Origin: Bedellia somnulentella
Taxonomy: Eukaryota; Arthropoda; Insecta; Lepidoptera; Bedelliidae
Direction of reading: 5' to 3'
Length of the DNA stretch: 64,000 nucleotides
Assembly: GCA_963576735.1 (NCBI GenBank)
Contig: OY755170.1
Location: 13,748,567-13,812,566 of the forward strand
A program made the position numbers and the translations under genes. Under the pieces are notes generated by a model. It worked only from the letters and a program-made list of their open reading frames with translations. It was not told the DNA's origin and made no database searches. Positions within the stretch are counted from its first letter, which is position 1. Each line of letters starts with the position of its first letter. Positions 34,289 to 46,775 of the stretch are shown here, one piece after another.

Positions 34289-35344
34289 TATTCTAAAAAC
34301 TAAAACCTTTTTTATCATTTCAGTTAAATAAAGCTTCAAAGTTTGTAACTTTATATCTATTATGAAAAAATGATATCAATGAATAATCTACATTCCATTC
34401 ACTTGTGCCAGCAAAATATCAATATAACTTTGAATGCGGGTGTTAAATTTGAAATTGAGTTTGTATGTGATATAGCTGGATTTATTGTTTCAGTTTGCAC
34501 CGGTGTTGGACAGACACGACTTTCATGCAAATAAGCGCGACACGGATCGCATTCATTTGCACAACAATTTGTCATTTAGGGTTCATGAGTAACAGAAATA
34601 TAACACCGAACCGATACTGATGCATGTAGAATTTTCGAATTCCAAAGGCTATGCGTTGCATATCAATCAATGCAGACAACACTAGGTATCACTTTTTAAA
34701 AAGCATCTAATAAAAATGTTTTTCAGTGACTCGTACATTCATACATTGGTTGCTAGTGGGATAGCTGAGAAAAGCGATTAACACTTTTTTATCCAAGCAG
34801 AAATCTTGAGCTAAATTCAATTTATCAATGTATTCATATATTTCCTTTTGTTTTAAAAATGCATCTCATGCAAGGCATCCCTTTTATAATTTCTCTATTT
34901 AATCTATATATCCTCTGTCGGACAATCGCTCTCATATTTATTACACACACACATTATCATCTACACTGGCTCCATATATATCTTCACTTATATTTACCCT
35001 TTCTATCTGTGTTCCTAAACCACCGTGACAATTACTTAATTATTTGGTAGTAAACCTATTTTAAACATTGCATATTGCACTTTGTACAAACTACACTATT
35101 TTGTACTAGATCACATAGCCAAAAATTATTTATTTTTCTTAGAGTCCTTAGCTCGATCGATATCATTCACTCAGTTCTCTCCATAGAAACTTGAACAGCT
35201 TTATGCACTGCATCCCGTGCCTTTTCTAACGCCGGCTGACTTGTCATTACGCTATTCACTACTTTATCTCTCGTATTTCTCTTTTTGGCTATAATTTTCA
35301 ATGTTTTTATGTTTAGTGAACAAATTTCTTTATACAAACTCTTT

Positions 35345-35390
35345 TAATTATTTATTCCATCATTCGACTGAATGATGGAATAAATAATTA
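35345..35390. repeat. Perfect 21-bp hairpin with 4-base loop
   Basis: TAATTATTTATTCCATCATTC, loop GACT, then its exact complement. Confidence 0.85.
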
Positions 35391-36019
35391 TGACTATAAA
35401 CATTCTGACTTAAGTTCCTTTGCATTTTTATTTTTTATATATCTCTCTTAAATTTATCTTCATTTTTCTGCACCACATCTTCACCTGCACTCGCATCCAT
35501 TCGTTCACTATTCGCCTATTGTTACTTTTACTTAAATTCGTAGATTTAAGTATAATTGATATGCTTTCTGCTTACATTTCATCTTTAATATCTTGGCACC
35601 TTTACCTCTATTTCTTCGCATATTCTTTTCTAATGTGCTAATATTCTTAAAGTTTAGAGTAAAAAAAAATTCTTCACTTTAACCCTTGCAAAATATATTT
35701 TTTACACTTTGGTCACGTGACGCTAACGCCTGGACAGACTCCCATTCGTGATAGCAGCAGAAAGTAATCCATTTCATTTTTAATCATTTAATCCGTACCA
35801 ACCATTAATTCCAAACATACTTCAATCACTTTTTCACCCCTATTGTTAGACAACGGTGAACAGATATGACGGATGAAATGTAAAGGAACCCCTTTGATGC
35901 CCATATTCCCCTAAAACTCTTTTATACTTGCAACTACTTTCTTTTAACTACTGCAAGAAATGTAGAAGTGTTATTCTAAGCCGTCTTAGTTACGTCGTTT
36001 GTTAACATTTTCTAATTAC

Positions 36020-36180
36020 ATAAAAATAGAGGTGTCGACTAAAGTTGCAGTCCCGCCTAACCCCACTGTAACACAGTCGGGAATTACGAAGGATTTTACT
36101 CTATCCAGCCATTCCGAACCAAATGAGACCGAAACGGTAGAGGAATTTCGAGACCAGACTAACAATTTAATGTAGATCTT
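36020..36180. other. Stretch open in frames on both strands
   Basis: Plus frame: KVAVPPNPTVTQSGITK...ETVEEFRDQTNNLM then stop. Minus frame: GSEWLDRVKSFVIPDCVTVG. Composition is richer than the flanks. No good splice sites were found. It could be an old exon, a repeat fragment or chance. Confidence 0.25.
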
Positions 36181-36630
36181 TCGTGTCCTGACAGTTAAAA
36201 TAAGCGGGTTATTTTGCTTTTATCCGTTTTCACATTAAAATGTCTTGTTTATTCTACTAATAATTAAGTGATTGTGTAAAGTTGCTTTATCTTTTTTGTA
36301 TTTCTTAACTCCATTTACACTTGAAAATATTTCGTATGTTTTAAATATTGTGTAAAGTAGCTCCGTTTTCTTTTTTGTGGACACCACACTATTCTAAAAG
36401 AATTTCATTAAATAGTCTGCTTTTTTTCTCAAGCCTTGTCACTTTCTGAACGATCTGCGCTGTACTTTTACTGTTTATTATTACTTTTACTTTTACGTTT
36501 TACTATTTATTATTTCCTGTTCTACTAGTGTTTATGTGATATGAATTACATTAAAAATTTCAAGACCTTATTAGGTAGAAAATATATAAAAAAGCTGAAA
36601 TCCAACATGCGCTTATGTAAGTCGTCGTAC

Positions 36631-36740
36631 GTTGATGAATGAAGGGTAGGTGAGAGTCGCATCTCTTAAGTCGTATAAAGTGGCGATGATTAATCTCTGT
36701 CTACCTCAATCTGGATTATGTGGTGTGAATATGTATAAAA
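36631..36740 (+). repeat. LINE-E 3' fragment, degenerate
   Basis: AAAGTGGCGATGATTAATCT, CTGTCTACCTCAATCTGG and GGTGTGAATATGTAT align with the LINE-E end. Confidence 0.5.
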
Positions 36741-37194
36741 GAGTGTAAATAATAGTGCTAAAATATCAAAACAATGCACAAAATGATGGGCAACGCCGGA
36801 TTCTCTTGTTTCAAATGATAATATGGTATTTGAATCAGTAATGTCTGAGCTCGGACGAATCCTCGAGGGGAATATTATTCGACGACGAACACAATTACAC
36901 AGAGCAACAACAAATACTCAACTACTGAGTTTCTTTGACGGTTAATCGCCTTACGTAACTCAATAAGGCCGGGACTCGTTCGCTGTCTTTGGCGACATGT
37001 TTATGTCATAACTTTACTGACTGGGACCGAGAAGGGTACTTTATATAGCTGTACTTATTATAAAGAGGCAAGATTGGTTTGATAGTTTGTTCGTCTGTAA
37101 TGTATTGGCTCCAAAACCAATTAGAAGATATAACAACTTCATTCAGACGTAACATAGGCTTATATCATATCACTACGCTAAATATCAGAAAGTT
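36741..37194. other. Unannotated DNA, Helitron-like trace
   Basis: AAGAGGCAAGATTGGTTTG and TCCAAAACCAATTAGAAG near 37060-37130 resemble internal Helitron sequence; no ends seen. Confidence 0.3.
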
Positions 37195-37705
37195 TGTGCG
37201 GTAACCAAACGTGATAGGTGAGTAAGTAAAGCACCGCTTATCATACAGACGATGAACTCTGGTTCGGACCTACACAAATTTTACTTTTCTAAATACATAT
37301 TAAGTGATTTGAACTGTGTAGTGTTGGCTTAGAATATCACTACCCCATTTCTCCTGGTGGGTGTGCGTAAGAGGTGACTAACGGTATTGGAGCTTTTAAG
37401 GTATTTTTGGGCGATGCGGTTGGAGACCCATCACCTTTATTTATCCATCGTTTTCCCATTAAATTTTCCAAAAGTGATTAATTTATGTTGGTTATCAACG
37501 GTGAAGGGAAACATCGTACGGAAACCCACATGGCTAAGATTTAGTAAGTCATGTGACAGTGTTTTCGCACAAAACGTGAGCCCACTCTGTCCAAGACAAA
37601 CGTGGGTATTATGAACACCAGGTGATAATGTCCCGTGATGTTCAGAAGTATTAGTACATCTGCCAACTCCTTCGGGGATATACAGCGTGAACATTTAAAT
37701 TTTGA
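37195..37705 (+). repeat. SINE-B copy interrupted by SINE-D
   Basis: The head side (CACCGCTTATCATACAGACG) is at 37225-37310. The body and end (ACTCCTTCGGGGATATACAG) are at 37480-37705. A plus-strand SINE-D lacking its tail (37311-37470) lies between, with AAGTGATT on both sides. Confidence 0.6.
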
Positions 37706-38465
37706 GCAATGATTGAAGCTTTTTATATATTTGCTGATTCCGTGCGATGCTGGGGCGGTAACTGTACCGACAACGTGGTCCTACGGTTATTAAGTTAACT
37801 CACGACCCGAATTATGAGTATTTTGCTATCCCGATATAGTTAGAATATTGAAAGCTTAATCATGCCATTATCTAAATAAGTGTGTATCATATATAGGTAG
37901 TATAAAATAAACATACATCCAAATAGTAACTTCTATCTTTTTTTTTCATATTTCAGTCGTGCAATTTTTGCAGACAGTTTCTAGTGAGTTGCAATACAGC
38001 TATTCAAATATGGAAATATTCGTGTAATTTTCGAGAGCAATGCAACGCAAATTAAAAAAGCTAATGAAAGTAAATATTCAACTTTTGTTCAACAAAAGAA
38101 GTTCAAATATTTCGAAATTGCTTTGTAACTCCACGAATATTCTGGGAAAAATGCAACTTTTTCATTTCAAAGGTTCGAATATTTATCTGTTTGTACATAA
38201 AGATTCCCTGTATCCATATATATTCACGCTGTTAGCTTGCGTTGAGACTATTATATAATATTATTTTATATTATATGTATACGCACAAATTATTAGTCGA
38301 TTATGACTAGCACCCAAGTGTCACGCACTTCACTATCATCAATGCTTCTTGGACATTTTATCTCTTCTTTCTAAAAAGAAGTTAAGTTTGTTTTTATATC
38401 GCTGGTTTCTAAGGGCTTATATTCGAAAATACTAAACCGATCTTAAAAGTTACACAATTCAAGCT

Positions 38466-38466
<1 letters not shown>

Positions 38467-38510
<44 letters not shown>

Positions 38511-38541
38511 TGTGTGTATGTGTGTGTCTGTGTGTGCGTGT
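38467..38541. repeat. (GT)n microsatellite
   Basis: About 37 GT-type dinucleotides, interrupted near the right end by TCTG and TATG. Confidence 0.9.
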
Positions 38542-39213
38542 AACACGAAAATAAACAAGAGGAGTAAGCAGAGTTTAGGTAACCTTATATATTTGAAAAA
38601 TAACACTACACTTCGAAGCTAGCGGACAGTTTCATCCACTAGGTTATATGTATTGTCATTGCGTTAAACTTTGACTTTTTCATTAAGTTTACTATTTGTG
38701 AAAAATCCTTGTGGGACTTCTTTGCATATTTTTGCATAATTATTTGGAAAATTAAGATGAAGTCTAAGATATCTTAACTAACTTTTTTACTATACAATCA
38801 TCTTGATTGCCTTAATATTTTTAGATAAGCAAGCGGCTACTAAATACTTTTCCCTCAAATCACATTGTTTACCAACAAGAGCCTGAAATTCCTTGCTATT
38901 ATTCCAGATCCAATCAAATAAGTGTGGCATAAAGATAATTTAGAAATTTGTTTAGTCATGCACGTGGGTAAAACAAACAAAATAAGTATGGTCGCGACTT
39001 ATGGGTGTTCACTGGGCCACTATTTTTTAACATATGTTATCACTGATCGTTATGCTGACAACATATTGTTTCACAAATTAATTCTGCGAAATTGTATTTC
39101 GAAAGTATGAATGATGCTATGTTGATATCGATTGATATTGATTATGCAAGACAATCTTCTCCTGTTTAAATAATTATTGAATATCAACACTTAATTAATA
39201 TGATGGCCAATAC

Positions 39214-39251
39214 AGATTGATTAACGAAATTTACATTTCGCTAATCAATCT
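39214..39251. repeat. 17-bp hairpin with 4-base loop
   Basis: AGATTGATTAACGAAAT, loop TTAC, then the complement with one mismatch. Confidence 0.8.
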
Positions 39252-40066
39252 TTCACTTTCCCAGACTAAATTAAAAAGCTAAATGTGGAAATAATTTCTT
39301 AATTGCTATATATACCCTACAATCAAATACATACAAATATAATTATTTACACCTGCATAGTAAATTTATTTGATTCTATTTTGGTTGAAAGTGCTCGATT
39401 GATATTTTGCAGCTTTACGCTTCCACTACATATTAAATTCTACAAAAGTTTTCACCTACGCAAATATGCACGGAAAAGATTTTGTCGTGTAATAAAACCC
39501 TAGGAAGAACACTAAAATATGAAATGAACGGCTATTTTTTCACCAGCCCCGGACGTGACTGTGCAAGTCTACTTTTTATAAAACTGTCGTAAAAAATAAA
39601 CGTTCGCGTTTGCCACTGAACGCGTATGAAAATAGGTTAGTCGAGAAATTGGAAAATGTTTTGCATATTTTCAAGCACTGCAAGGAAGTCAGCTTTGTTG
39701 TGATTATAAAAAAACTAATTGGTTCTCCCCTAGTTCTGTTCAAAATAATGATAATAAGCCAACGTTTTTATTTATTAAGTGTTTTTAAAAAGATGAGATC
39801 AAGTGATTAGTTCTAACCTTGTTATAACAAACATTGTACAGTCGAACCTATAAGTTTCTAAATAGAGTAAGGTCACTAAATTAACTCTACTTGTGGATGA
39901 AACATAAGTTAATTAAAAAAACTCAAAGCTCCCTGTACAAATTTTTTTTTGAAAGACGGTCAACGCATAACCTCTATGGCAATCAAAAATAGCTGGACAG
40001 TATCTGAACATATTCCGCTGCAGAATACATTCTTAAATAAATACACTCACAAAATGTTTTGTTCAT

Positions 40067-40250
40067 GGAAACCTCATGTGGGGATAATTACAAATAAATA
40101 AAGGATAGAAAAGATTTGATACCAGCGGTAATCGAACCCACGACCTCCGGGTATACGCCCCGTCGGCGTCGCTCCGCCAATAGAGCTATAGTGTCAAGTC
40201 AAGTGGCTACTAGTGCGATATTCGTCCTTCCTCATTTATTACTCACAAAG
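40067..40250 (-). repeat. tC element, degenerate
   Basis: It has CATGGAAACCTCATGTGGGG, then a mutated tRNA-like core (CGGTAATCGAACCCACGACC) and GTCAAGTGGCTACTAGTGCG. Confidence 0.6.
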
Positions 40251-41150
40251 TTGTTTATTGCTGTAAATTTCATGTAGTATGTTATTAAATATTAGTTATA
40301 CCGCGCAACTTATGTTCTTAGTTTCTGTAGTTCAGCATAGCTAGTACGAGCGGCCGTTTTAACTATATATCGCGTGGTATAAAACAGCCATAGTATAGTA
40401 TACTGTCATCACATTTTAACCATTATCGTGTCGATAAAATTTCGATCGTACTAGGCCTCAAGGCGTGATCGAGTACCAAACATATAACCATAAAATCATA
40501 CCCTATTATACCCCTTAAGGGAATAATTTTGACCCTCTTATCTACATAATTTAGTTTAAATTTTAATTGATAAACAAACATTTCAATTTTCCTAGCTATA
40601 GGAAGTCCAAAATTAAGGTATACATTTTAAACGACAGACTCCAATTTTATCCTTTTGGTGGATGAATTCCTAAATTTCTTTTTAAATGCTCTTTTATATG
40701 TTTAAAGGAATTCAAGTTTCTAGGAACAGTAGCTTCGGTTGTGCATTTATACTAAGTCAGTCAGTTTTGTCTCTTTCATATATATATATTTTCTAGTGTG
40801 TATCTTATGCTACTTAGCATAATATACTTTCTTAGTGCTAAATTGATTTTATGCAGTATCTTTATTTTAAATTGTATATCTTTATTTTACGTGTATTAAA
40901 TTAATTTACTTTTTAAGCAATTGCTATTGATATGCAATTCCAAAAAAATATTACAACTTAATGCAATATCATATTTGTTTTCGATTAAAATGAATCGTTT
41001 CGTATATTTGCCCAGTAGATAATTAAAAGATGTTTTAATAAACGTACTACCACTATAACTAAATAGGGTGCCATATTTCCTTTCAGATATGGTACTATAA
41101 TAATGTTTAATAGTTACAACGCTGTGTTTCTCAAAAGGAGAGGCAGAGAT
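40251..41150. other. AT-rich DNA
   Basis: No gene or repeat recognised. Confidence 0.35.
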
Positions 41151-41152
41151 TT

Positions 41153-41255
41153 AATTTAAATCTTTTTGTTCATGAAAACCTCATGTGGGGATTATTACTA
41201 ATAAATAAAGAATAAATAAAGGAAAGAAAAACTTTGACACAGGCGGGAATACAGA
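41153..41255 (-). mobile_element. tC element 3' end, 5'-truncated
   Basis: It runs from AATTTAAATCTTTTTG to GACACAGGCGGGAAT, i.e. only the part 3' of the tRNA-like core. CAGAGAT flanks it on both sides (weak). Confidence 0.6.
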
Positions 41256-41979
41256 GATAACTGTTAATCAGATTATTATGGGCCATATTGTCACCTGGCC
41301 TGAGTCTCAAAATACTTATACCATTTTCCAGGGAAGGATACCCCTTGCATTTCCCTCGTGAATATATAAATAAAATTTATAAAAAGGAAAACTCAGTAGA
41401 TACTCTTCTACATACTAAAAACATTTTTTTTTCTGCTAAGCCACCCTATACTATAATTCCCAATAAAGGAAGGCAAATCCGGTGCCAGAAAACGGTCAGC
41501 TGCTTATTGAATTTTGAGTGAGAAAACGATAGTGAATAAATTGATGGTTGGTGATAATCTATCCTCTATTGGTTGCTAGCCATTTTGCCCGAAAATCGCT
41601 TAATAGCCCCTTGTAGTGTTCTAAACAATAAAAACAAATTTATTGCTAATAAAAGGTACAATTTTACAATGTGACAGAATAATGATAAGATCATATACAA
41701 AAACTAATAACATTAAATAAGGCAAAGCGAATAAATACTTCAATGTATTTTCACAAATCCACATTCATGTGTTGTACGACAGGGTATAGTGTAGGTGTAC
41801 TTATGAAGCGTTAATTAAAATGATGCCATGGCGGGAAACTAGACCAATTGGTCTGGCCGCCGTCCCAAGGTCTTGTTAGCAAATATAGTCATATTACACA
41901 GTAAATATAGACGCTGCGGGAACTTATACCAAAATTAACTATGGCTATTTCTGTTCTGGACATTGTAGAAAAATTATGT
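41256..41979. other. Unannotated DNA with a SINE-D trace
   Basis: TGGTTGGTGATAATCTATCC and TTTTGCCCGAAAATCGC (41543-41605) resemble SINE-D; otherwise nothing recognised. Confidence 0.3.
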
Positions 41980-42200
41980 AATGATACATACTTACATACA
42001 TACATACATATACTCACGGCTATATTTCCCTAGAAGGGGTAACCAGAGCTACGGAATTATAAATTCCTCAGCCACTTTTGGAAGTTGAGTGGGGAAAAGA
42101 TGGTAAAAATAAAGGTGTTTGGTAATGGGTCTCCAACCGCATCGCCCAAAAATCCAATAAAAAGCCCCAATACCCTTAGTCGCCTCTTACGACACCCATC

Positions 42201-43585
42201 GCACAAAGGTAGGTTTTTAGGTTTTATGCGGCCAAAATTGAATTTTTAAAGTAGTTTTAAATACAAAATATAATATCTCTCTACCTTAACAACAGACCAG
42301 GCGATAATAAACTGGTCCTCTCGCCTTCGAAACCCGTGCGGGGTGCAGGCACAGGGAGTGGGAACTTGATAGTCGCCCACTATGCACGCGCTCGCTCTCT
42401 ACACTATTAAAGTGACTTATCTTTGTTCATCAATATTTTTGATTTGTAAATAGTTGACCAAGTAAACGCTATTGATTCTAATGCATCAAGTAAACACCAT
42501 TATATAATATAAAAAATGTCAACCAAATATGGTTAAAAACTTTATTTTAATGCTTTTAAACATATTGCGATTTCCTCGAAAAATATTCCAGATTTTTACA
42601 TTCAAAAGTAATAAAGTTATATTATCGCTTCCTATCGCCGTGACATTATTATTTACTATTAAACTTTATGTTCTTGTCTTATGATTCAGATAAAAAATAG
42701 CTGCAGATAGGTGCCGATAGGGTAAAAAAGATCAGTTGAAAAATTTCCAAAAAAAGTAGTTTTATTTTTTTTCGGTAGGTTTTTTTTGTACATCCGCAAT
42801 GAAATTAGTTACCTGCCCCTTTCTCCACTGATAATATAACATAATATTCGCTTCTCCTTACAGATTAATTAGATAGGAGGCTCAAAAGGTCTGAAACAAG
42901 CACTTTCTGATGTTTAGAGATAATTATTAAATATTTTCGGACTACGATGATCTGGAGTAACGAATTGCAGTGTACGTCAACAGGATGCGACAATACATTA
43001 CTATGTAACATTTCCGTTTAAAAGAAATATTTTTTACGTCTGTGATGTTGAGTTTATGACGTTTTTTTTAATAAATATTTTTTTTCATATTTATATTTAT
43101 TTAATTTCAACACAAAGTTGATTTTATTATCAATTGTATCATTTAGAATAACATAACATAACATAACATAAACGTTCACGCCGAATATCCCCGAATGGGT
43201 TGGCAGAGGTACTAATACTTCTGAACATCACGTGACTTTGTCACCTGGTGTTCAGAGTACCCACGTTTTGCATGGACAGTGTATTCACGTGATAGGGGGC
43301 AGGCCTATCGCCGTTTTGTACGAATACACTGTCACATGACTAAGTACAACTCAGCCATGTGGGTTTCCTCACGATGTTTTCCCTCACCGTTAACAACCAT
43401 GATAAATTAACCACACATATGTCTTTAGAAAAGACAAATTGGTGTAGGCCCGACCCAGGATTCGAACACTAGTCGCTTGCACGATAACCAAGTGTTCTAC
43501 CCACTGGGCTATCACGGTCATTTAGAATAGTAATATCAATTAAAATAATTTTGGCCGCATAAATATTAAAAACCTACCTATGTGC
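42201..43585. mobile_element. TIR element (non-autonomous DNA transposon)
   Basis: The left end GCACAAAGGTAGGTTTTTAG and the reverse complement of the right end GCACATAGGTAGGTTTTTAA match, and the pairing continues through TTTATGCGGCCAAAATT. ATC flanks it on both sides, and removing it rejoins the SINE-D sequence. About 1.0 kb of its own, plus a SINE-B. No transposase frame. Confidence 0.75.
43151..43517 (-). mobile_element. SINE-B1, complete
   Basis: It is 367 bp with a tail of ACATA repeats at the left and the head CTATCACGG at the right. The 12-bp duplication TCATTTAGAATA is at 43139-43150 and 43518-43529. Confidence 0.9.
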
Positions 43586-43637
43586 ATCGGTAGAAAGGGG
43601 TAGCGACATTCTAAGCCGGCACTACACGGCAATGATA

Positions 43638-44213
43638 TTTTACAGTTTCACTGAATATGGATTCAGATTTATACCAATTGTATAAAGATTAATACTGGCT
43701 GTTACTTTCTGGGGAACCAATCATCCATTAAATTAAAACAGCTATTGACGTTCGGATATTTTAATCGCGTGTTATTACATGGTTTTTTAAAGCCCGACGT
43801 TTGGATAATTTTTCAGTTATCTTGGTCACGGGAAGACTGAGGTGTTATTTGTCATTTTACAGTACTATAAATTAGTTAATACTAACTACCTTCACAAAAT
43901 TTAAGTTACATTTGCGTTCAATGTTTGCTAAGTACAAAAAGAGCTAATAATTTGGAGTCTTGCTAGTGTTCATAATCATAATCAATTACTCGTTGTAAAT
44001 GCGGGTTACAAGGTTGTTACATCATATAAGTAATTGTTCCATACACATTTTGCTCCTCTGAGCTTATAACTACAGTCTTTACATTTTATCAATATTGGAA
44101 TATGATTTTAAATTAAAATAAGTAAAAAAAAAACTAAACATTCTACAAAAAACCAATAAATTCTACAAAAGTATAAAATAAGTTAAATTAATTTCAATCA
44201 TTTATAACACATT
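43638..44213. other. AT-rich DNA
   Basis: Nothing recognised. Confidence 0.35.
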
Positions 44214-44220
44214 ATGTCAT

Positions 44221-44725
44221 GTATGACGGCGTGATAGCTCAATGGCCAGAACACCGGTTAACGTGCAAGCGACTAGTGTTCAAATCCCGGGTCGGGCCTA
44301 CACCAATTTGTCTTTTCTAAAGATATATGTGTGGTTAATTTATCATGGTTGTTAACGGTGAGGGAAAACATCGTGAGGAAACCCAAATGGCTGAGTTGTT
44401 AATTAATAAGAATAAATAGAGGAAAGAAAAATTTCGACACAGGCGGAATTGTCGAAATTTTTCTTTCCTTTATTTATTCTTATTTATTAGTAATAATCCC
44501 CACATGAGGTTTTCATGAACAAAAAGATTTAAATTATGGCTGAGTTGTACTTAGTCATGTGACGGCGATAGGCCTGCCCCCTATCACGTGAGTACACTGT
44601 CCATGCAAATGTGGGTACTCTGAAAACCAGGTGACAAAACAACGTGTTGTTCAGAAGTATTAGTACCTCTGCCAATCCCTTCGGGGATATTCGGCGTGAA
44701 CGTTTATGTTTATGCTATGTTATTA
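44221..44725 (+). mobile_element. SINE-B1 split by a tC element
   Basis: The head GGCGTGATAGCTCAATGG is at 44229-44246, with B box TTCAAATCCCGGGTCGG. The body continues after the insertion to the (TTATG)-type tail. ATGTCAT flanks both ends. Confidence 0.8.
44400..44535 (+). mobile_element. tC element, minimal fold-back copy
   Basis: Arms of about 47 bp meet around ACAGGCGGAATTGT, followed by the 3' end ATGAGGTTTTCATGAACAAA. The 13-bp duplication ATGGCTGAGTTGT (44387-44399, 44536-44548) is exact. The tRNA-like core is lost. Confidence 0.85.
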
Positions 44726-44732
44726 ATGTCAT

Positions 44733-46535
44733 AAATAAAAAATAAAGAATCATTTAACTAATTATATGTCACCTTAAGTTTAATTTTCCCACTCACCAAA
44801 TTGTCCAAATGAGGCTGTGGAGTTAAATATTTTCAAAGTTTACCTACGTCTTTTGGGATTTATTGCTCTGATTACACAAGTAAGCTATTGCAGCCAGATA
44901 TGACCGGTACGGAATGCTGACAGCTTTTTATAGCAAATATCGAAATTCAGAACTCAGAATGGTATGAATTCAGAATTGTAAGACATGGCATTCCGACGGA
45001 TTGCACTTCGTATACAATCATATCTTGCACTTCATTTTATTATAAAGGTTTCGAAAGAGAAGTGATTTTCAATATCCAAATGGACTTCAAGCATATTTCC
45101 TGAGGAAGGTGAGGAAGAGAGGTGGGTCATTAGGATACTGTTCCTTCGGCATATTTATATAGCCGATAATAATTGAAATAAACGCAATTAAAATAGCAAT
45201 CAAACGGAGTAGTATATAAAAAATAAAAACATTTTTATAACATCATATTGTACAAAACTATAGTATATATACAAAACTATAACATGATTATTAATTATGG
45301 ATTTGATTATTTATTTATTGAAAACCAACTACGAATAGAACAATCATGGTACAGAACATGTAATTGTTTTATAAAGCCAGTGACAGGTGACCATAGTTAC
45401 CAATTACAAATAAAAAGTTAAAATTATTTGGTATTATTATTATAATATAATTTATACCGTTGTATATTCATCAAATTGTACTATCGCCAGAAATTTCCTT
45501 CATACTATTAATTTTGTTTTATTATTCAAAATGTCTATGAAAATTTATTGTCATTAAATATCGAAAGCAAGTGAACGAGCTCCAATTAAAAGTTGTCGTG
45601 CAAAATGTGTGAACAGTGTTCATTTTATGCGCTAAATTCGCCATATTGCTTCCCGTTTTCGTAGTACGAGAGGACAAAGGGTGTTTGGGCTTTGTAAGTA
45701 GTAATTGGCCAATGTGGCTGGATAAACACAATCGATGTTTGACTATACAATTACTTCGTGGTCCTAGTTCCCTCTACTTACTTTCTAAAATAGGCACAGA
45801 AATTGCTAATAACAACGCCAACTATCCTTTTTTGGCATTTATAGAAGTAGATAGTATTTATTGTATTAAACTTGCTCTGTAGAAAAACATTCAGAATAAT
45901 TTTACTTACGATAAACAAATATCCATTTTAATTAGAGATAACTATTTAAAACAGAACGAACATCGAAGAGAAACCAAATAAAATCAATTAAATACTGAAT
46001 TCACGGATCCTTTCAAAAACATCTTTATACCCGTTCATACCAAAACGAAGGTCTCGTATTTCTAAAGATCTTCTCAAGTTGATTACCGATTCTAGAAGAA
46101 ACAAATAATTGCCATAGAACATCTAAGAGCAGAGATAAGTAACTGATTAAGTAGACTATAGAACATCTGAAAGTAGAGATAAGTAACAGCTAAAGTAGAC
46201 TTGATGGAGATTTCAGCGATATATTATTACGTATTTCAAAAAGAAATAACATCTAAACATAATTTAAATTTCCTTGTTGGTTCTCTCTGTTTTTCAAACG
46301 ATGTAATTATAAATAAATAAAGGCAATGCTAACAGTGATGACTAAGGCGCTTCAAAATTACGAAATTGAATTAAAAATGTATGTCTTAATACGTTTTCCC
46401 ATATGCTTGTAAGAAAGTTTATAAATACAAAAAGAGCATTGTCAACTGAACATAGAGTAGTCCGTTTATAGGTTCGATGCGAACATGAAAATATTATTGT
46501 TTTTCTTTGTTCCAATATAAATTCTGTTTTATTGT
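44733..46535. other. AT-rich DNA within intron 1 of gene 1
   Basis: No exon supported. Overlapping frames at 45522-45882 on both strands lack recognisable content. Confidence 0.35.
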
Positions 46536-46775
46536 CATACATATACTCACGGCTATAAATCCCTAGATGGGGTAGCCAGAGCTAAGGAATGAGAACTTCC
46601 TCAGCCACCCTTGGAAAGTTGAGTGGGGAAAAGATGGTAAAATAAAGGTTGTTGGTGATGGGTCTCCAACCGCATCGCCCAATAATCCCTTTAAAGCCCC
46701 AATACCGTTAGTCGCCTCTTACGTACACCCACTGGAAGAAATGGGGTAGTGCTATTCTAAGCCGACACTACACTG
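46536..46775 (-). repeat. SINE-D copy, near full length
   Basis: It runs from CATACATATACTCACGGC to CTAAGCCGACACTACACTGC. Flanking duplication not evident. Confidence 0.75.

Larger units (their letters stand above)
34300..36630. other. Pyrimidine-rich plus strand, no clear gene
   Basis: The plus strand is unusually rich in T and C from about 34850 to 36500. Several short hydrophobic frames follow from that. A perfect hairpin (35345-35390) and a two-way open stretch (36020-36180) are listed separately. Confidence 0.35.
37711..40066. other. AT-rich DNA with microsatellite and hairpins
   Basis: No exon. At 37995-38190 there is an imperfect inverted repeat around AACTTTTGTTCAACAAAAG. Listed separately: the (GT)n tract and a 17-bp hairpin. 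Confidence 0.35.
41987..43630 (-). mobile_element. SINE-D copy split by a TIR element
   Basis: The 3' part is at 41987-42200 and the 5' part (CTAAGCCGGCACTACACGG) at 43586-43630. It is flanked by AATGATA (41980-41986, 43631-43637). Confidence 0.75.

Noticed and set aside
34859..35641. Hydrophobic small proteins in the 35-kb region
   Set aside because: The strand is T/C-rich, which by itself produces Leu/Phe/Ile/Tyr-rich frames; no start context, splice sites or recognisable motif.
45522..45882. Overlapping frames on both strands near 45.7 kb
   Set aside because: Neither shows a recognisable motif; a GTAAGT at 45699 alone is not enough to claim an exon.
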